Origin: Marinovum algicola
Lineage (GTDB): Bacteria; Pseudomonadota; Alphaproteobacteria; Rhodobacterales; Rhodobacteraceae
Direction: 5' to 3'
NCBI RefSeq assembly: GCF_900109145.1
Contig: NZ_FNYY01000002.1
Span: 470,011-534,010 of the forward strand
Length of the DNA stretch: 64,000 nt
Of the stretch, positions 1-8,243 are shown piece by piece; positions within the stretch are counted from its first letter, which is position 1; every line of letters starts with the position of its first letter. Made by a program: the position numbers and the translations under genes. The notes under the pieces are model-generated. The model made no database searches. It worked only from the letters and a program-made list of their open reading frames with translations, and was not told the origin of the DNA.

Positions 1-603
1 GTCGATCATGAAGAACCAGGCGAGAAAGGTGAAGGGATCGGCGGTCGCGCGGATGCCATAGGCGTCATAGGTCGTATAAAGCGCCACGAACAGCCCGGTA
101 AAGACCGCCAGCGCCAGCGCCGCGTTCAATGTTTCGCGCGCGGCCGTGAGAAAGATCAGGTTGTAGACCGCAAGCCCGAAGATCCCGGCCAGAAGCACGC
201 CGACGCCCAGCCATTGCACCAGGGTAAAACTCTCGTCAAAGATCAGATAGGCGCCGATCACCGCAAACAGCGGCCCGGTGCCACGCACCACGGGGTAGAC
301 CACGGTATAGGCGCCACGGGTATAGGCCATCGCCTGCAACAGCTTGTAGGCGGTGTGGATCACGAAGGCCCCGGCAAAGATCGGCCACATGTGCGGCTCT
401 GGCCAGGGCACGACAAAAAGCGCGAAGGGCGCCGCCATCAGCCCATAGGCACCGTCGATTGCCCCGCGGCTCAGCCAGGGGTCGTGGCGGCCTTTCTGCA
501 ACGCGCCAAAGACCGCGTGCAGAAAGGCCGCATTCACCGCCAGGATCAGCGCCAGCCGATGCCCGGCCTCGGTGCCCTCGAGCGAGATCAGCCACTCGCT
601 CAC
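1..603 (-). CDS. DMT/EamA family permease, 3' end cut by window edge
   Basis: The 201 visible codons begin with GTG at 603; an in-frame stop lies just upstream, so no earlier start is possible. The protein is strongly hydrophobic, with six or so apparent membrane segments. It contains an EamA-like stretch (AYTRGAYTVVYPVVRGTGPL, then a helix and a second repeat) typical of drug/metabolite transporter family inner-membrane permeases. The C-terminal part lies outside the window. It sits 6 bp behind the stop of the peroxiredoxin-like gene on the same strand, so the two are probably cotranscribed. The substrate cannot be predicted. Confidence 0.85.
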   Translation of the reverse strand, partial: MSEWLISLEGTEAGHRLALILAVNAAFLHAVFGALQKGRHDPWLSRGAIDGAYGLMAAPFALFVVPWPEPHMWPIFAGAFVIHTAYKLLQAMAYTRGAYTVVYPVVRGTGPLFAVIGAYLIFDESFTLVQWLGVGVLLAGIFGLAVYNLIFLTAARETLNAALALAVFTGLFVALYTTYDAYGIRATADPFTFLAWFFMID

Positions 604-609
604 GCGGGG

Positions 610-1134
610 TCAGCCGGAATGAGTGCCGCGAATCGGATAGTCTTTCTCCAGAACGAACTTGATGCGGGACGGCAGTTTCTCGAGGTCGGGCCGCAGGAAC
701 GGCGCGTTCGATATGTCGACCATGTGCAAATTGCCCTGCGGGTTGATCAGGAACAACCCCGGTTCGGAAAATGGCCGGTCGGTTTCCTCGGGCGAGCGCG
801 GGTCCGAGATATAGAGTCCCAGGGTCTTCATCTGCTCGATCGACAGATCACAACCGATCGGCACGCTCAGCCCCTGATCGGCGCGGAACTTGCGCGCCTT
901 GGCCTCGGGGTCGGCCGAGACCGCAACCACCTCGATGCCAAGCTCGGCGAACTCCGAGAGCCGGGGTTCGAGATCGGTGAGATATTGCTTGCAGATCGGG
1001 CAATGCAGCCCGCGATAGATGAGGACCAGCTGCCAATCGGCGGTCTCCGGGCGGCCGAGGGTGATCGTGCCGCCGCCAAGCCGCGGGATTTCGGTGACGG
1101 GAAACGGATCGGCGGACGAAAGCGCGCTATGCAT
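610..1134 (-). CDS. Peroxiredoxin-like (AhpC/TSA family) protein
   Basis: 174 residues with a thioredoxin-like fold. The strand LVLIYRGLHCPICKQYL places a C45-P-I-C48 pair where AhpC/TSA proteins carry the peroxidatic cysteine. The later segment with VAVSADPEAKARKF fits the second half of the fold. There is no signal peptide, so it is likely cytoplasmic and thiol-reactive toward peroxides. It is the first gene of a probable two-gene leftward unit with the DMT permease. A CxxC rather than a single cysteine means it could act as a thiol oxidoreductase instead of a true peroxidase. Confidence 0.85.
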   Translation of the reverse strand: MHSALSSADPFPVTEIPRLGGGTITLGRPETADWQLVLIYRGLHCPICKQYLTDLEPRLSEFAELGIEVVAVSADPEAKARKFRADQGLSVPIGCDLSIEQMKTLGLYISDPRSPEETDRPFSEPGLFLINPQGNLHMVDISNAPFLRPDLEKLPSRIKFVLEKDYPIRGTHSG

Positions 1135-1325
1135 GAGAACTCCTGTACGTGTTGACCAGCGCCGCCGGCGGGCGGCTGAACCCGGAATCTAGGCGCACAC
1201 GCGGCCAGGGAAACGGGAAGTCACGCAGGGGTGATCGCGGCGGGCCCCAAAGGCCGTGGCGGGCGTCTTGGGGAACCGGTCGCCGTCCTGCGCGTTCGTC
1301 CCGCAACGACAAGGGGACGACTTTC

Positions 1326-1808
1326 ATGTGGCAGGACGCCCTGGCGGAATTCCAGAACACCTTTTCGGTGGTACCGGTCGGGGCGGCCATGGCGCGCCTG
1401 CTGACGGCCGTCGTGCTGGGCGGGCTGATCGGCATCGAACGCGAATGGCGCCACAAGCCGGCCGGGCTGCGCACCCATATCCTGGTCTGCGTCGCCGCCT
1501 GCCTGTTTGTCATTCTCGGGCTCGAGATCAGCCAGCTTGATTTCGGCCAGGACGACCAGCAGCGCCAGGATCCGCTGCGGATGATCGAGGCGGTCACCGC
1601 CGGGGTGGCCTTTCTTGCCGCCGGGCTGATCTTTACCGCCAAGGGCCAGGTCAAGAACGTCACCACCGGCGCCTCGCTCTGGCTGGCGGGGGCGGTGGGC
1701 CTGGGCTGCGGCGCCGGGCAGATGCCGCTGGCGGCCCTGGCCACGGGGATCGTGGTGTCGGTGATCTTTTTGCTGAGACAGCTCGAGCGCCTCTGGGGCA
1801 CTCATTAG
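1326..1808 (+). CDS. MgtC/SapB family membrane protein
   Basis: 160 residues. The ATG at 1326 follows a purine-rich AAGGGGA about 10 bases upstream; longer in-frame extensions have no such site and add non-hydrophobic sequence. Helix 2 onward carries the MgtC signature GGLIGIEREWRHKPAGLRTH, followed by further membrane helices with small-residue-rich AGVAFLAAGLIF. MgtC proteins are inner-membrane modulators linked to Mg-limited growth and ATP synthase control. There is no soluble C-terminal ACT-like domain, as in short MgtC homologues. It is convergent with ftsY, with only 8 bp between stops. Confidence 0.85.
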   Translation: MWQDALAEFQNTFSVVPVGAAMARLLTAVVLGGLIGIEREWRHKPAGLRTHILVCVAACLFVILGLEISQLDFGQDDQQRQDPLRMIEAVTAGVAFLAAGLIFTAKGQVKNVTTGASLWLAGAVGLGCGAGQMPLAALATGIVVSVIFLLRQLERLWGTH

Positions 1809-1816
1809 ACAAGGCC

Positions 1817-3184
1817 TCACCTGTCGAGCCCGGTGAGCGCGGCGGCGAACTCCTCGGGATCGAAGGGGGCCAGATCGTCGATCTTTTCGCCCACACCGAT
1901 GGCGTGGATCGGCAGGCCGAACTTGTCGGCCAGCGCCACGAGGACACCGCCCTTGGCGGTGCCGTCGAGCTTGGTCATCACCAGGCCGGTGACATTGGCC
2001 AACTCCTGGAAGGTCTTGACCTGGGACAGCGCGTTCTGCCCGGTGGTCGCATCCAGCACCAGCAACGTGTTGTGTGGCGCGTCGGGGTCTTTCTTGCGGA
2101 TCACCCGCACGATCTTGGACAATTCCTCCATCAGATCCTTGCGGTTCTGCAAGCGCCCGGCGGTGTCGATCATCAGGAGGTCGGCGCCATCCCGCGCCGC
2201 CTTTTCCATCGCGTCGAAGGCCAGGCTGGCCGGGTCCGAGCCCTCGGGTGCGGTCAGCACCGGCACCCCAGCCCGTTCGCCCCAGACCTGCAACTGCTCG
2301 ACCGCGGCGGCACGGAAGGTATCGCCCGCGGCGATCACCACCTGCTTGCCGGCGGCGCGGAACTGGCTGGCGAGCTTGCCGATCGTCGTGGTCTTGCCCG
2401 AGCCGTTGACCCCGACCACCAGCACCACCTGCGGTTTCTTGGCGTAAAGCGGCAGCGGTTTCGCCACCGGCTCCATCACGCGGGCAATCTCGCCCGACAG
2501 CAAATGCTTGATCTCGCCGACCGACAGCTTCTTGCCGTAGCGCCCCTCGGCCATGTTGGCGGTAACGCGCAGCGCGGTGTCGACACCCATGTCCGAGGCG
2601 ATCAGCAGCTCTTCGAGCTGCTCGAGCATGTCGTCGTCCAGGGTGCGGCGCAGCACCTCCTGCTGCCCGCCCCGCCCCAGCAACCGGCCGATCAGGCCCG
2701 GGGTGCGGGTCGGCACCTCGGCGGGGGTCTCGGGCATCGGCATCTCGACCGGCGCGGTGGTGCCGGGCATCTCCTGCGGGGTTCCGGCCGGGCCGGGCAC
2801 ACCGGCCGGCCGGTCGGGTTGCGGCACCTCGGTGGGCGCCGGCGGCGGGGTCACATCCGGCCGCGGATGCGGCACCGGATCGGGCCGTGGCACCGGCTCT
2901 GTCTCGGGCTCCGGCTCGGTTTCCGGCTCCGGCACGGTCTCGGGCTCCGGCTCCGGCACGGTTTCCGGTTCGGGGTCCGGTACGGTTTCAGGCTCGGGGT
3001 CCGGCACGGGATCGGGCTCCGGCTGGATCTCCGGCGCGGGCTCGGGCGGGGTCTCCGGGCCCGGCGTCACATCCGGGTCGGGCGCCGCGATTTCGCCGCC
3101 ATCCTCGACAATTGCCTCAAGCCCCTCGTCCAGCTTCGACGAAGACTTGAACAGCCGGTCCTTGAGCTTTCCGAAAAACGACAT
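1817..3184 (-). CDS. ftsY: Signal recognition particle receptor FtsY
   Basis: 455 residues: SRP-docking GTPase that delivers ribosome-nascent chain complexes to the Sec translocon. From about residue 150 it has the helical N domain and then the SRP GTPase G domain, with P-loop GVNGSGKTTTIGKLA, DTFRAAAVEQL, DTAGRLQ, TKLDGTAKGG and the closing GVGEKIDDLAPFDPEEF. The N-terminal acidic A domain (about residues 35-135) is a low-complexity Pro-Glu repeat, much longer than a minimal FtsY and probably a flexible linker. It is divergent from the exported protein gene at 3277, so both promoters must lie within about 90 bp. Confidence 0.97.
   Translation of the reverse strand: MSFFGKLKDRLFKSSSKLDEGLEAIVEDGGEIAAPDPDVTPGPETPPEPAPEIQPEPDPVPDPEPETVPDPEPETVPEPEPETVPEPETEPEPETEPVPRPDPVPHPRPDVTPPPAPTEVPQPDRPAGVPGPAGTPQEMPGTTAPVEMPMPETPAEVPTRTPGLIGRLLGRGGQQEVLRRTLDDDMLEQLEELLIASDMGVDTALRVTANMAEGRYGKKLSVGEIKHLLSGEIARVMEPVAKPLPLYAKKPQVVLVVGVNGSGKTTTIGKLASQFRAAGKQVVIAAGDTFRAAAVEQLQVWGERAGVPVLTAPEGSDPASLAFDAMEKAARDGADLLMIDTAGRLQNRKDLMEELSKIVRVIRKKDPDAPHNTLLVLDATTGQNALSQVKTFQELANVTGLVMTKLDGTAKGGVLVALADKFGLPIHAIGVGEKIDDLAPFDPEEFAAALTGLDR
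2880..3060. repeat. Short tandem repeat encoding the Pro-Glu tract of FtsY
   Basis: Near-perfect short units alternating GGCTCCGG and GGTTTCCGG/GGTCTCGGG give protein repeats of the type PEPETVPE on the minus strand. The units vary by synonymous and conservative changes, so length polymorphism by slippage is likely between strains. It is coding, not CRISPR: there are no unique spacers. Confidence 0.8.
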
Positions 3185-3276
3185 GGCAGAGTTCTCCTTT
3201 GTGTTTCACCTATAACTTTCATGTCAGCAGCGAAAGGTCTGGTTGACTTGAATCACCGCCGCCACACATTGGCCTC

Positions 3277-4092
3277 ATGCGGCCCGCGATCCTGTTGTGT
3301 TGTCTTCTGATCCTCCTGCCTCCGCCCGCGTCTGCGGCGCCCAAGGGAGCCGCGGCCTGCGCCCGTATCGCCGAGGTTGCCGGCGCCGTGCGGCTGGCCC
3401 CCGCCTTCCTTGCCCGGGTGCTCTGGGAACGCGGCGAGATGACCGCCGGCCTGGCCATCCCCGCCACCGCCGGTCAGCTTGCCGGGCTTCAGGAGCGTTT
3501 TGGCAATCCCGGCCTCGCCGCCCTGGCGCTGTCCGGCGGCGCCGCTCTGGTCGAGCGTTACCTGGCGGGCGAAGGCATTGTGCCGGCGCATGTCGATTTC
3601 GTCATTCTCACCACCGGAGAAACCCCGGAGTACTGGCGAAACAACCCGCAGGAATGGCCCGAGTTCCGCCTGGCAGCCGAGGCCGATTTCGCCACCGCCT
3701 GCCGCGAACTGATCGCCGGACGCCGGGGCGAGCCGCTGCCCGAGCTTCCGCCCCTGCCCGAGGCCGGCTCGGTCGATCCTGCGCTGACCGCTGCGGCGCT
3801 GCCCAGCCTGCGCCCAAGGCTGCGCCCGACCCCGAAGCTGGGAAAATGGGGCGCGCAGCTGGCCTTTGGCAACAGCCGGGAACGCGCCCGCGCCAATTTC
3901 GACCGGGTCACTCGGGTCTGTCGCGAGGTGGTGGGCCGCAGCCCCGATCTGGTCTTTGTGGAAAACCGCGTGCGCGGCCGGCCCGGCTACTGGATGGCGC
4001 GGGTCAGCCGGATGGATCGTGACGCCGCGGAAGCGATCTGCCGCGACGCCCGCAGGCGCGGCTGCTCCTGCGCGGTCTACAAGAATTACTGA
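3277..4092 (+). CDS. Exported protein with degenerate lytic-transglycosylase-like region and SPOR-like C terminus
   Basis: 271 residues. The signal peptide is hydrophobic up to about residue 20 (ILLCCLLILLPPPASAA). Residues 30-95 resemble a shortened SLT domain: an early helix ending WERGEM, then PATAGQLAGLQERFGN and ALALSGGAALVERYL, which echo the family's PATA and ALAAYNAG motifs. The usual active-site surroundings are not clear. The last 80 residues (from KWGAQLAFGNS to CSCAVYKNY) have the length and spacing of a SPOR peptidoglycan-binding repeat. Likely role: periplasmic cell-wall binding or remodelling. Function is inferred from weak similarity. It is divergent from ftsY. Confidence 0.7.
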   Translation: MRPAILLCCLLILLPPPASAAPKGAAACARIAEVAGAVRLAPAFLARVLWERGEMTAGLAIPATAGQLAGLQERFGNPGLAALALSGGAALVERYLAGEGIVPAHVDFVILTTGETPEYWRNNPQEWPEFRLAAEADFATACRELIAGRRGEPLPELPPLPEAGSVDPALTAAALPSLRPRLRPTPKLGKWGAQLAFGNSRERARANFDRVTRVCREVVGRSPDLVFVENRVRGRPGYWMARVSRMDRDAAEAICRDARRRGCSCAVYKNY

Positions 4093-4115
4093 GCCTGCGA
4101 GGGCTCGCCCGGGCC

Positions 4116-5801
4116 TCAGATCTCGTCGGGGAAATGTTTCATCACCAGCCGGATCGGATTGGGCGCCGCCTGCCCCAGCCCGCAGATCGAGGCATCGGCC
4201 ATCGCCTGGCTGACTTCTTCCAAGAGCCCCTGATCCCAGCTCTCCGCCTGCATCAGCTTGACCGCCTTTTCACAGCCGACCCGGCAGGGGGTGCATTGTC
4301 CGCAGCTCTCATCCTCGAAAAAGCGCAGCATGTTGAGCGCGGCCGCCCGCGCGCTGTCGTGATCCGAAAGCACCACCACCGCCGCCGAGCCGATAAAGCT
4401 GCCATGCGGCTGCAAGGTGTCGAAATCCAGCGGAATGTCATCCATCGAGGCCGGCAGCAGGCCCGAGGACGGCCCGCCGGGCTGATAGGCCTTGAAGCTG
4501 TGGCCGTCGAGCATGCCGCCCGCCGCGTCGATGATATCGGTGATGGTCGAGCCCGCCGGCAGCAGATGCACGCCGGGCCGCTTCACCCGGCCCGACACCG
4601 AATAGGAGCGCAGCCCCTTGCGGCCGTTCAATTCGACACCCGAGAGGATCTCGGGCCCTTCGCGACAGACCCGCGCGACCCAGTGCAGGGTTTCGACGTT
4701 ATGCACCAGCGTCGGCCGGTCGAAGACGCCGACCTGGGCCACATAGGGCGGCCGGTGGCGCGGCAAGCCGCGTTTGCCCTCGATGCTTTCGATCATCGCG
4801 CTTTCCTCGCCGCAGATATAGGCCCCGGCGCCGCGCCGCAGATCGATATAGCCAGGGCGCACGATGCCGGCCGCTTCCAGCGCGGCGATCTCGCGGCGCA
4901 GGATCTCCAGCACCGCCGGATATTCGTCGCGCATGTAGATGAAACAGGTCTCGGCTTCGACCGCCCAGGCGGCGATCAGCATTCCCTCAAGGAAAACATG
5001 TGGTTCCCGCTCGAGATAATAGCGGTCCTTGAGGGTGCCGGGCTCACCCTCGTCGCCGTTGACGGCGAGGTAGCGGGGGCCGGGATTGCCACGCACGAAC
5101 CCCCATTTCTTGCCCGAGGGGAACCCGGCGCCGCCCAACCCGCGCAGGCCGGAGGCCAGGATCTTTTCCTGCACCTCTTCCCAGTCGCCCGAGGTGCGCA
5201 ATTCGGCAAGCGCATTGTATCCGCCACCTTCACGATAGGCGGCAAGCGCCTGATATCCGGGGATATGCGCATGGGTGTCGCCGGCTGCAATCGCAGCCTG
5301 AACCTTGTCGACATCGGCATGATCGATATGGCTGTGCCCCAGCTCCAGCACCGGCGCGGTGTCGCAGCGGCCCATGCAGGGCGCGCGCAGCACGCGGACT
5401 TCGCCGGGGTCGAGCCCCTCTTCCAGCGCGGTGCGCAGCGCCTCGGCCCCGGCCAGCTCGCAGGAGAGCGAATCGCAGACCCGGATGGTCAGCGCCGGCG
5501 GCGGCGTATCGTCTTCGCGCAGCGGGTCGAAATGGGCATAGAAGGTCGCCACTTCCCAGACCTCGGCCATCGGCAGCTTCATCTCTTCGCAGAGCGCGCG
5601 CAGATGCGCCGCCGAGAGATGGCCATGGGCGTCCTGGATCAGATGCAGGAACTCGATCAGGAGATCGCGGCGGCGCGGCCTGTCGCCCAGCAGCGCCTGC
5701 ACCTCGGCCAAGGCCTGATCGTCGAATTGCCGGCCCTTGGGCGTGCGCCGCCCCTTGCCGCGGCCGGATTTCCAGACGCCCTTGCGATCGTCGAGTGCCA
5801 T
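4116..5801 (-). CDS. Fused NuoE-NuoF type NAD-dependent formate dehydrogenase beta subunit
   Basis: 561 residues. Residues 25-160 are a NuoE/thioredoxin-like domain with a 2Fe-2S set C109-x4-C114 and C142-x3-C146. Residues about 200-561 are NuoF-like, with FMN/NAD-binding GLGGAGFPSGKKW, the acidic NGDEGEPGT, GAGAYICGEE, and a 4Fe-4S site at C500, C503, C506 and C540. Such fusions are the diaphorase (beta) subunit of two-subunit NAD-dependent formate dehydrogenases, as in methylotroph FDH1. They pass electrons from the molybdenum/tungsten alpha subunit to NAD. No alpha subunit or accessory gene is adjacent: the flanking genes run the other way. Start ATG at 5801 agrees with the fold. Confidence 0.88.
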   Translation of the reverse strand: MALDDRKGVWKSGRGKGRRTPKGRQFDDQALAEVQALLGDRPRRRDLLIEFLHLIQDAHGHLSAAHLRALCEEMKLPMAEVWEVATFYAHFDPLREDDTPPPALTIRVCDSLSCELAGAEALRTALEEGLDPGEVRVLRAPCMGRCDTAPVLELGHSHIDHADVDKVQAAIAAGDTHAHIPGYQALAAYREGGGYNALAELRTSGDWEEVQEKILASGLRGLGGAGFPSGKKWGFVRGNPGPRYLAVNGDEGEPGTLKDRYYLEREPHVFLEGMLIAAWAVEAETCFIYMRDEYPAVLEILRREIAALEAAGIVRPGYIDLRRGAGAYICGEESAMIESIEGKRGLPRHRPPYVAQVGVFDRPTLVHNVETLHWVARVCREGPEILSGVELNGRKGLRSYSVSGRVKRPGVHLLPAGSTITDIIDAAGGMLDGHSFKAYQPGGPSSGLLPASMDDIPLDFDTLQPHGSFIGSAAVVVLSDHDSARAAALNMLRFFEDESCGQCTPCRVGCEKAVKLMQAESWDQGLLEEVSQAMADASICGLGQAAPNPIRLVMKHFPDEI

Positions 5802-5976
5802 ATTGCTTCCTTCCCTGACTTGCGGCGACTTTAGAAAGCCCGACAGCCCCTTGCGAGGCCAAATGCGACGTCTCGCCTGTCTTTCGCGTTGCCGGCTGCC
5901 CTGATAATTTCATGAATTGTCCTATCGGAAACCAAATCTTCCTATATGGACGTCAGACACGACAAGGATTTCGACC

Positions 5977-7005
5977 GTGACCCGCTTTGCCGCCACCACT
6001 CTTGCCCCTGTCTTGCTGCTTCTGGCGGCGGCTGGCTGGGGCGGTGTCTGGATCTGGCTGGCGCTGGCCTATCTGACGCTGCTGGTCTTTGCGCTCGACC
6101 GGCTGGGGGGGCTGGCGGCGCCGGGCGATCCCGGCACTGCCTTTCCGGCCGGCACCACGCTTTCGGCAGCGCTGGGGCTGATCCATTTTCCGCTGCTGGC
6201 GCTGGCCGTTCTGGTGGTGGCGGGCCAGACCGGCGCCACGTGGCCGGAACGGGCCGCGGCCTACCTGGCCTTCGGGCTGTTTCTCGGGCAGGTCGGCAAT
6301 TCGAACGCCCATGAGCTGATCCATCGCGCCGACCGGCGGCTGCGGCGGCTTGGCGTGGCGGTCTATGCCTCGGTGCTCTACGGCCATCATGCCTCGGCCC
6401 ATCCGCTGGTGCATCATGTGCATGTGGGCACGGCGAAAGACCCCAATTCGCCACGCGGACGGGAAAGCTTCTACCGCTATATCTGGCGGGTCTGGCGCGG
6501 CGAATATCGCGCCGGCAAGGCGGCCGAAACCGCCCGTCGCGCCCGCGCCGGCAAGTCCGGGCCGCATCCTTTCGCGATCTATGCCGGGATCAGCCTGCTC
6601 GCGCTGGCGGTGTCGGCCGGTCTGGCCGGCCTGCCCGGTGTGCTGGCGCATCTGGCCCTCGCGGCCTATGTGCAGAGCCAGCTGATGATCACCGATTACG
6701 TCCAGCACTACGGCCTGCCCCGCAGCCGCGGCGCCGATGGCAAACCCGAACCCTGCGGCCCGCGCCACAGCTGGAACACGCCGCATTGGTGTTCCTCGGC
6801 GCTGATGCTGAACGCGCCGCGCCATTCCGATCACCACAGCCGCCCCGGCGTGGCCTACCCCGGGTTGCGGCTCGACGAGACGCGGATGCCCACCCTGCCG
6901 CATTCGCTGCCGGTGATGGCGCTGATCGCGCTCTGGCCGGCGAAATGGCGGCAGATCATGGATCCTCTGGCCGAACGCTGGCGCAGCCGTCCCGCAGATT
7001 TGTGA
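5977..7005 (+). CDS. AlkB-type alkane 1-monooxygenase-like di-iron membrane hydroxylase
   Basis: About 342 residues from GTG 5977, chosen because an AAGGAT element precedes it by about 8 bases and the hydrophobic N terminus follows at once. Three histidine boxes are visible: NAHELIHR, HHASAHPLVHHVHVG and LNAPRHSDHHSRP, plus ITDYVQHYGLPRS, the counterpart of the AlkB NYxEHYGL motif with Gln in place of Glu. Several hydrophobic helices surround them. The family hydroxylates terminal methyl groups of alkanes or related hydrophobic compounds, using rubredoxin electrons. No rubredoxin or reductase gene is nearby. The length is slightly below classical AlkB (about 400), so the substrate is uncertain. 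Confidence 0.83.
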   Translation: MTRFAATTLAPVLLLLAAAGWGGVWIWLALAYLTLLVFALDRLGGLAAPGDPGTAFPAGTTLSAALGLIHFPLLALAVLVVAGQTGATWPERAAAYLAFGLFLGQVGNSNAHELIHRADRRLRRLGVAVYASVLYGHHASAHPLVHHVHVGTAKDPNSPRGRESFYRYIWRVWRGEYRAGKAAETARRARAGKSGPHPFAIYAGISLLALAVSAGLAGLPGVLAHLALAAYVQSQLMITDYVQHYGLPRSRGADGKPEPCGPRHSWNTPHWCSSALMLNAPRHSDHHSRPGVAYPGLRLDETRMPTLPHSLPVMALIALWPAKWRQIMDPLAERWRSRPADL

Positions 7006-7042
7006 CTTGCCCCGCGCCGCGCGCTCCTGTCAGATTGGCCGC

Positions 7043-7438
7043 ATGATGAGACATGCGCTGATCGCCGTTGCCCTTGCTCTTGCCACACCGGCCGTCGCGC
7101 AGATGTCGGCGTCGGAGTTCGAGGCCTATACCACCGGCAAAACGCTCTATTTCCGCTCTAACGGCCGCGACTACGGGGTCGAGGAATACATGGAGAACCG
7201 GCAGGTGCGCTGGTCTTTCCTCGATGGCCGCTGCCGCGAGGGCGAATGGTACGAGGACAGCCGCGGCATGATCTGCTTTGTCTACGAGGATTCGCCCGAC
7301 CCCCAATGTTGGTCGTTTCGCCGCGGCGCAGACGGCCTGGTGGCACGGTTCGAGGATGACCCGGAAAGCACCGAGCTGTACGAGGCGCGGCAAAATGACG
7401 AGCCGATGATGTGCCTCGGGCCGGAAATCGGCGTCTGA
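7043..7438 (+). CDS. Small exported protein of unknown function
   Basis: 131 residues beginning with adjacent ATG codons at 7043 and 7046. The N terminus HALIAVALALATPAVAQ is a clear Sec signal peptide with cleavage after AVA. The mature part is acidic and aromatic (TLYFRSNGRDYGVEEYMENRQVRW) with four cysteines, two in a CREGEWYEDSRGMICF segment, suggesting disulfides in the periplasm. It lies 37 bp after the AlkB-like gene on the same strand and may be cotranscribed. I do not recognise a named family. Confidence 0.75.
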   Translation: MMRHALIAVALALATPAVAQMSASEFEAYTTGKTLYFRSNGRDYGVEEYMENRQVRWSFLDGRCREGEWYEDSRGMICFVYEDSPDPQCWSFRRGADGLVARFEDDPESTELYEARQNDEPMMCLGPEIGV

Positions 7439-7442
7439 GGCC

Positions 7443-8180
7443 TCAGCTCACCTCTTCGATCGCCCGCGCGATCAGCGGCAGGCAATCGGGCGCGGAAAAG
7501 CTGTGATCGGCGCCTTTCAGCAGGGTCAGGGCCATGTCGGGGCTGTCGGCATGATCGAGCAGGCGCAGCGCGGTCGCGCGGCTGACGGCCTTGTCCTCGG
7601 TGCCCTGCACGCAGCGCACCGGAAAGGGCAGCGCCAGCGGCGTCCGCAGGACCAGATGGTTGCGCCCATCCTCGATCAGCCGGCGGGTGATCCGATAGGG
7701 CGCGCCGTAGTCCGACGGCGCATCATAATAACCCTGCTCCATCACCTGCGCGCGCTGCGCTTCGGTGAAGCTGGCCCAATAGCCGTCTTCGGTGAAATCC
7801 GGCGCGGCGGCGATGGTGACAAGGCCCGCGACGGTATCGAGGCGCTGCGACATCAGCAGCGAAATCCAGCCCCCCATCGACGAGCCGACCAGCACCAGCG
7901 GCCCCTCGCAGGTGGCGCGGATCACTGCTTCGGTATCCTCGGCCCAATCGCCGATGCAACCCTCGTCAAACCTGCCCGAGCTGACGCCATGGCCGGAATA
8001 GTCAAACCGCAGGTAGGCCCGGCCCCGGTCGCGGCACCAGTCCTCGAGCCAGACCGCCTTGGTGCCGGCCATGTCGGATTTGAAACCGCCGAGAAAGACC
8101 ACGCAGGGCCCGTCGCCCTCGGTCTTGTGATAGGCGATCTGGCGGCCTTGGGTCGTGGTCAGGGTCTCAGGCGCGGTCAT
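7443..8180 (-). CDS. Alpha/beta hydrolase, ABHD10-like thioesterase/esterase
   Basis: 245 residues with the alpha/beta hydrolase order: oxyanion region FLGGFKSDMAGTKA, then RFDYSGHGVSSG, nucleophile elbow GSSMGGW (Ser about 109), and a C-terminal acid and His in GADHSFS. The FLGGFKSDM motif and small size resemble the ABHD10/palmitoyl-thioesterase-like branch. There is no signal peptide, so it is probably cytoplasmic. It is convergent with the preceding exported protein gene, with 4 bp between stops. The exact ester or thioester substrate is unknown. Confidence 0.85.
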   Translation of the reverse strand: MTAPETLTTTQGRQIAYHKTEGDGPCVVFLGGFKSDMAGTKAVWLEDWCRDRGRAYLRFDYSGHGVSSGRFDEGCIGDWAEDTEAVIRATCEGPLVLVGSSMGGWISLLMSQRLDTVAGLVTIAAAPDFTEDGYWASFTEAQRAQVMEQGYYDAPSDYGAPYRITRRLIEDGRNHLVLRTPLALPFPVRCVQGTEDKAVSRATALRLLDHADSPDMALTLLKGADHSFSAPDCLPLIARAIEEVS

Positions 8181-8243
8181 GCGGGGCTCCGGTTTGGTCG
8201 TGTCGGGGCGATATTGACTGTGCGACGATCGGAGGGCAACGCC

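Noticed and set aside
2880..3060. Possible CRISPR array
   Set aside because: Repeats are contiguous coding units with no unique spacers; they encode the FtsY Pro-Glu linker.
5917..5976. Upstream TTG start for the AlkB-like gene
   Set aside because: No ribosome site precedes it and the added residues are not conserved in character; GTG 5977 fits better.
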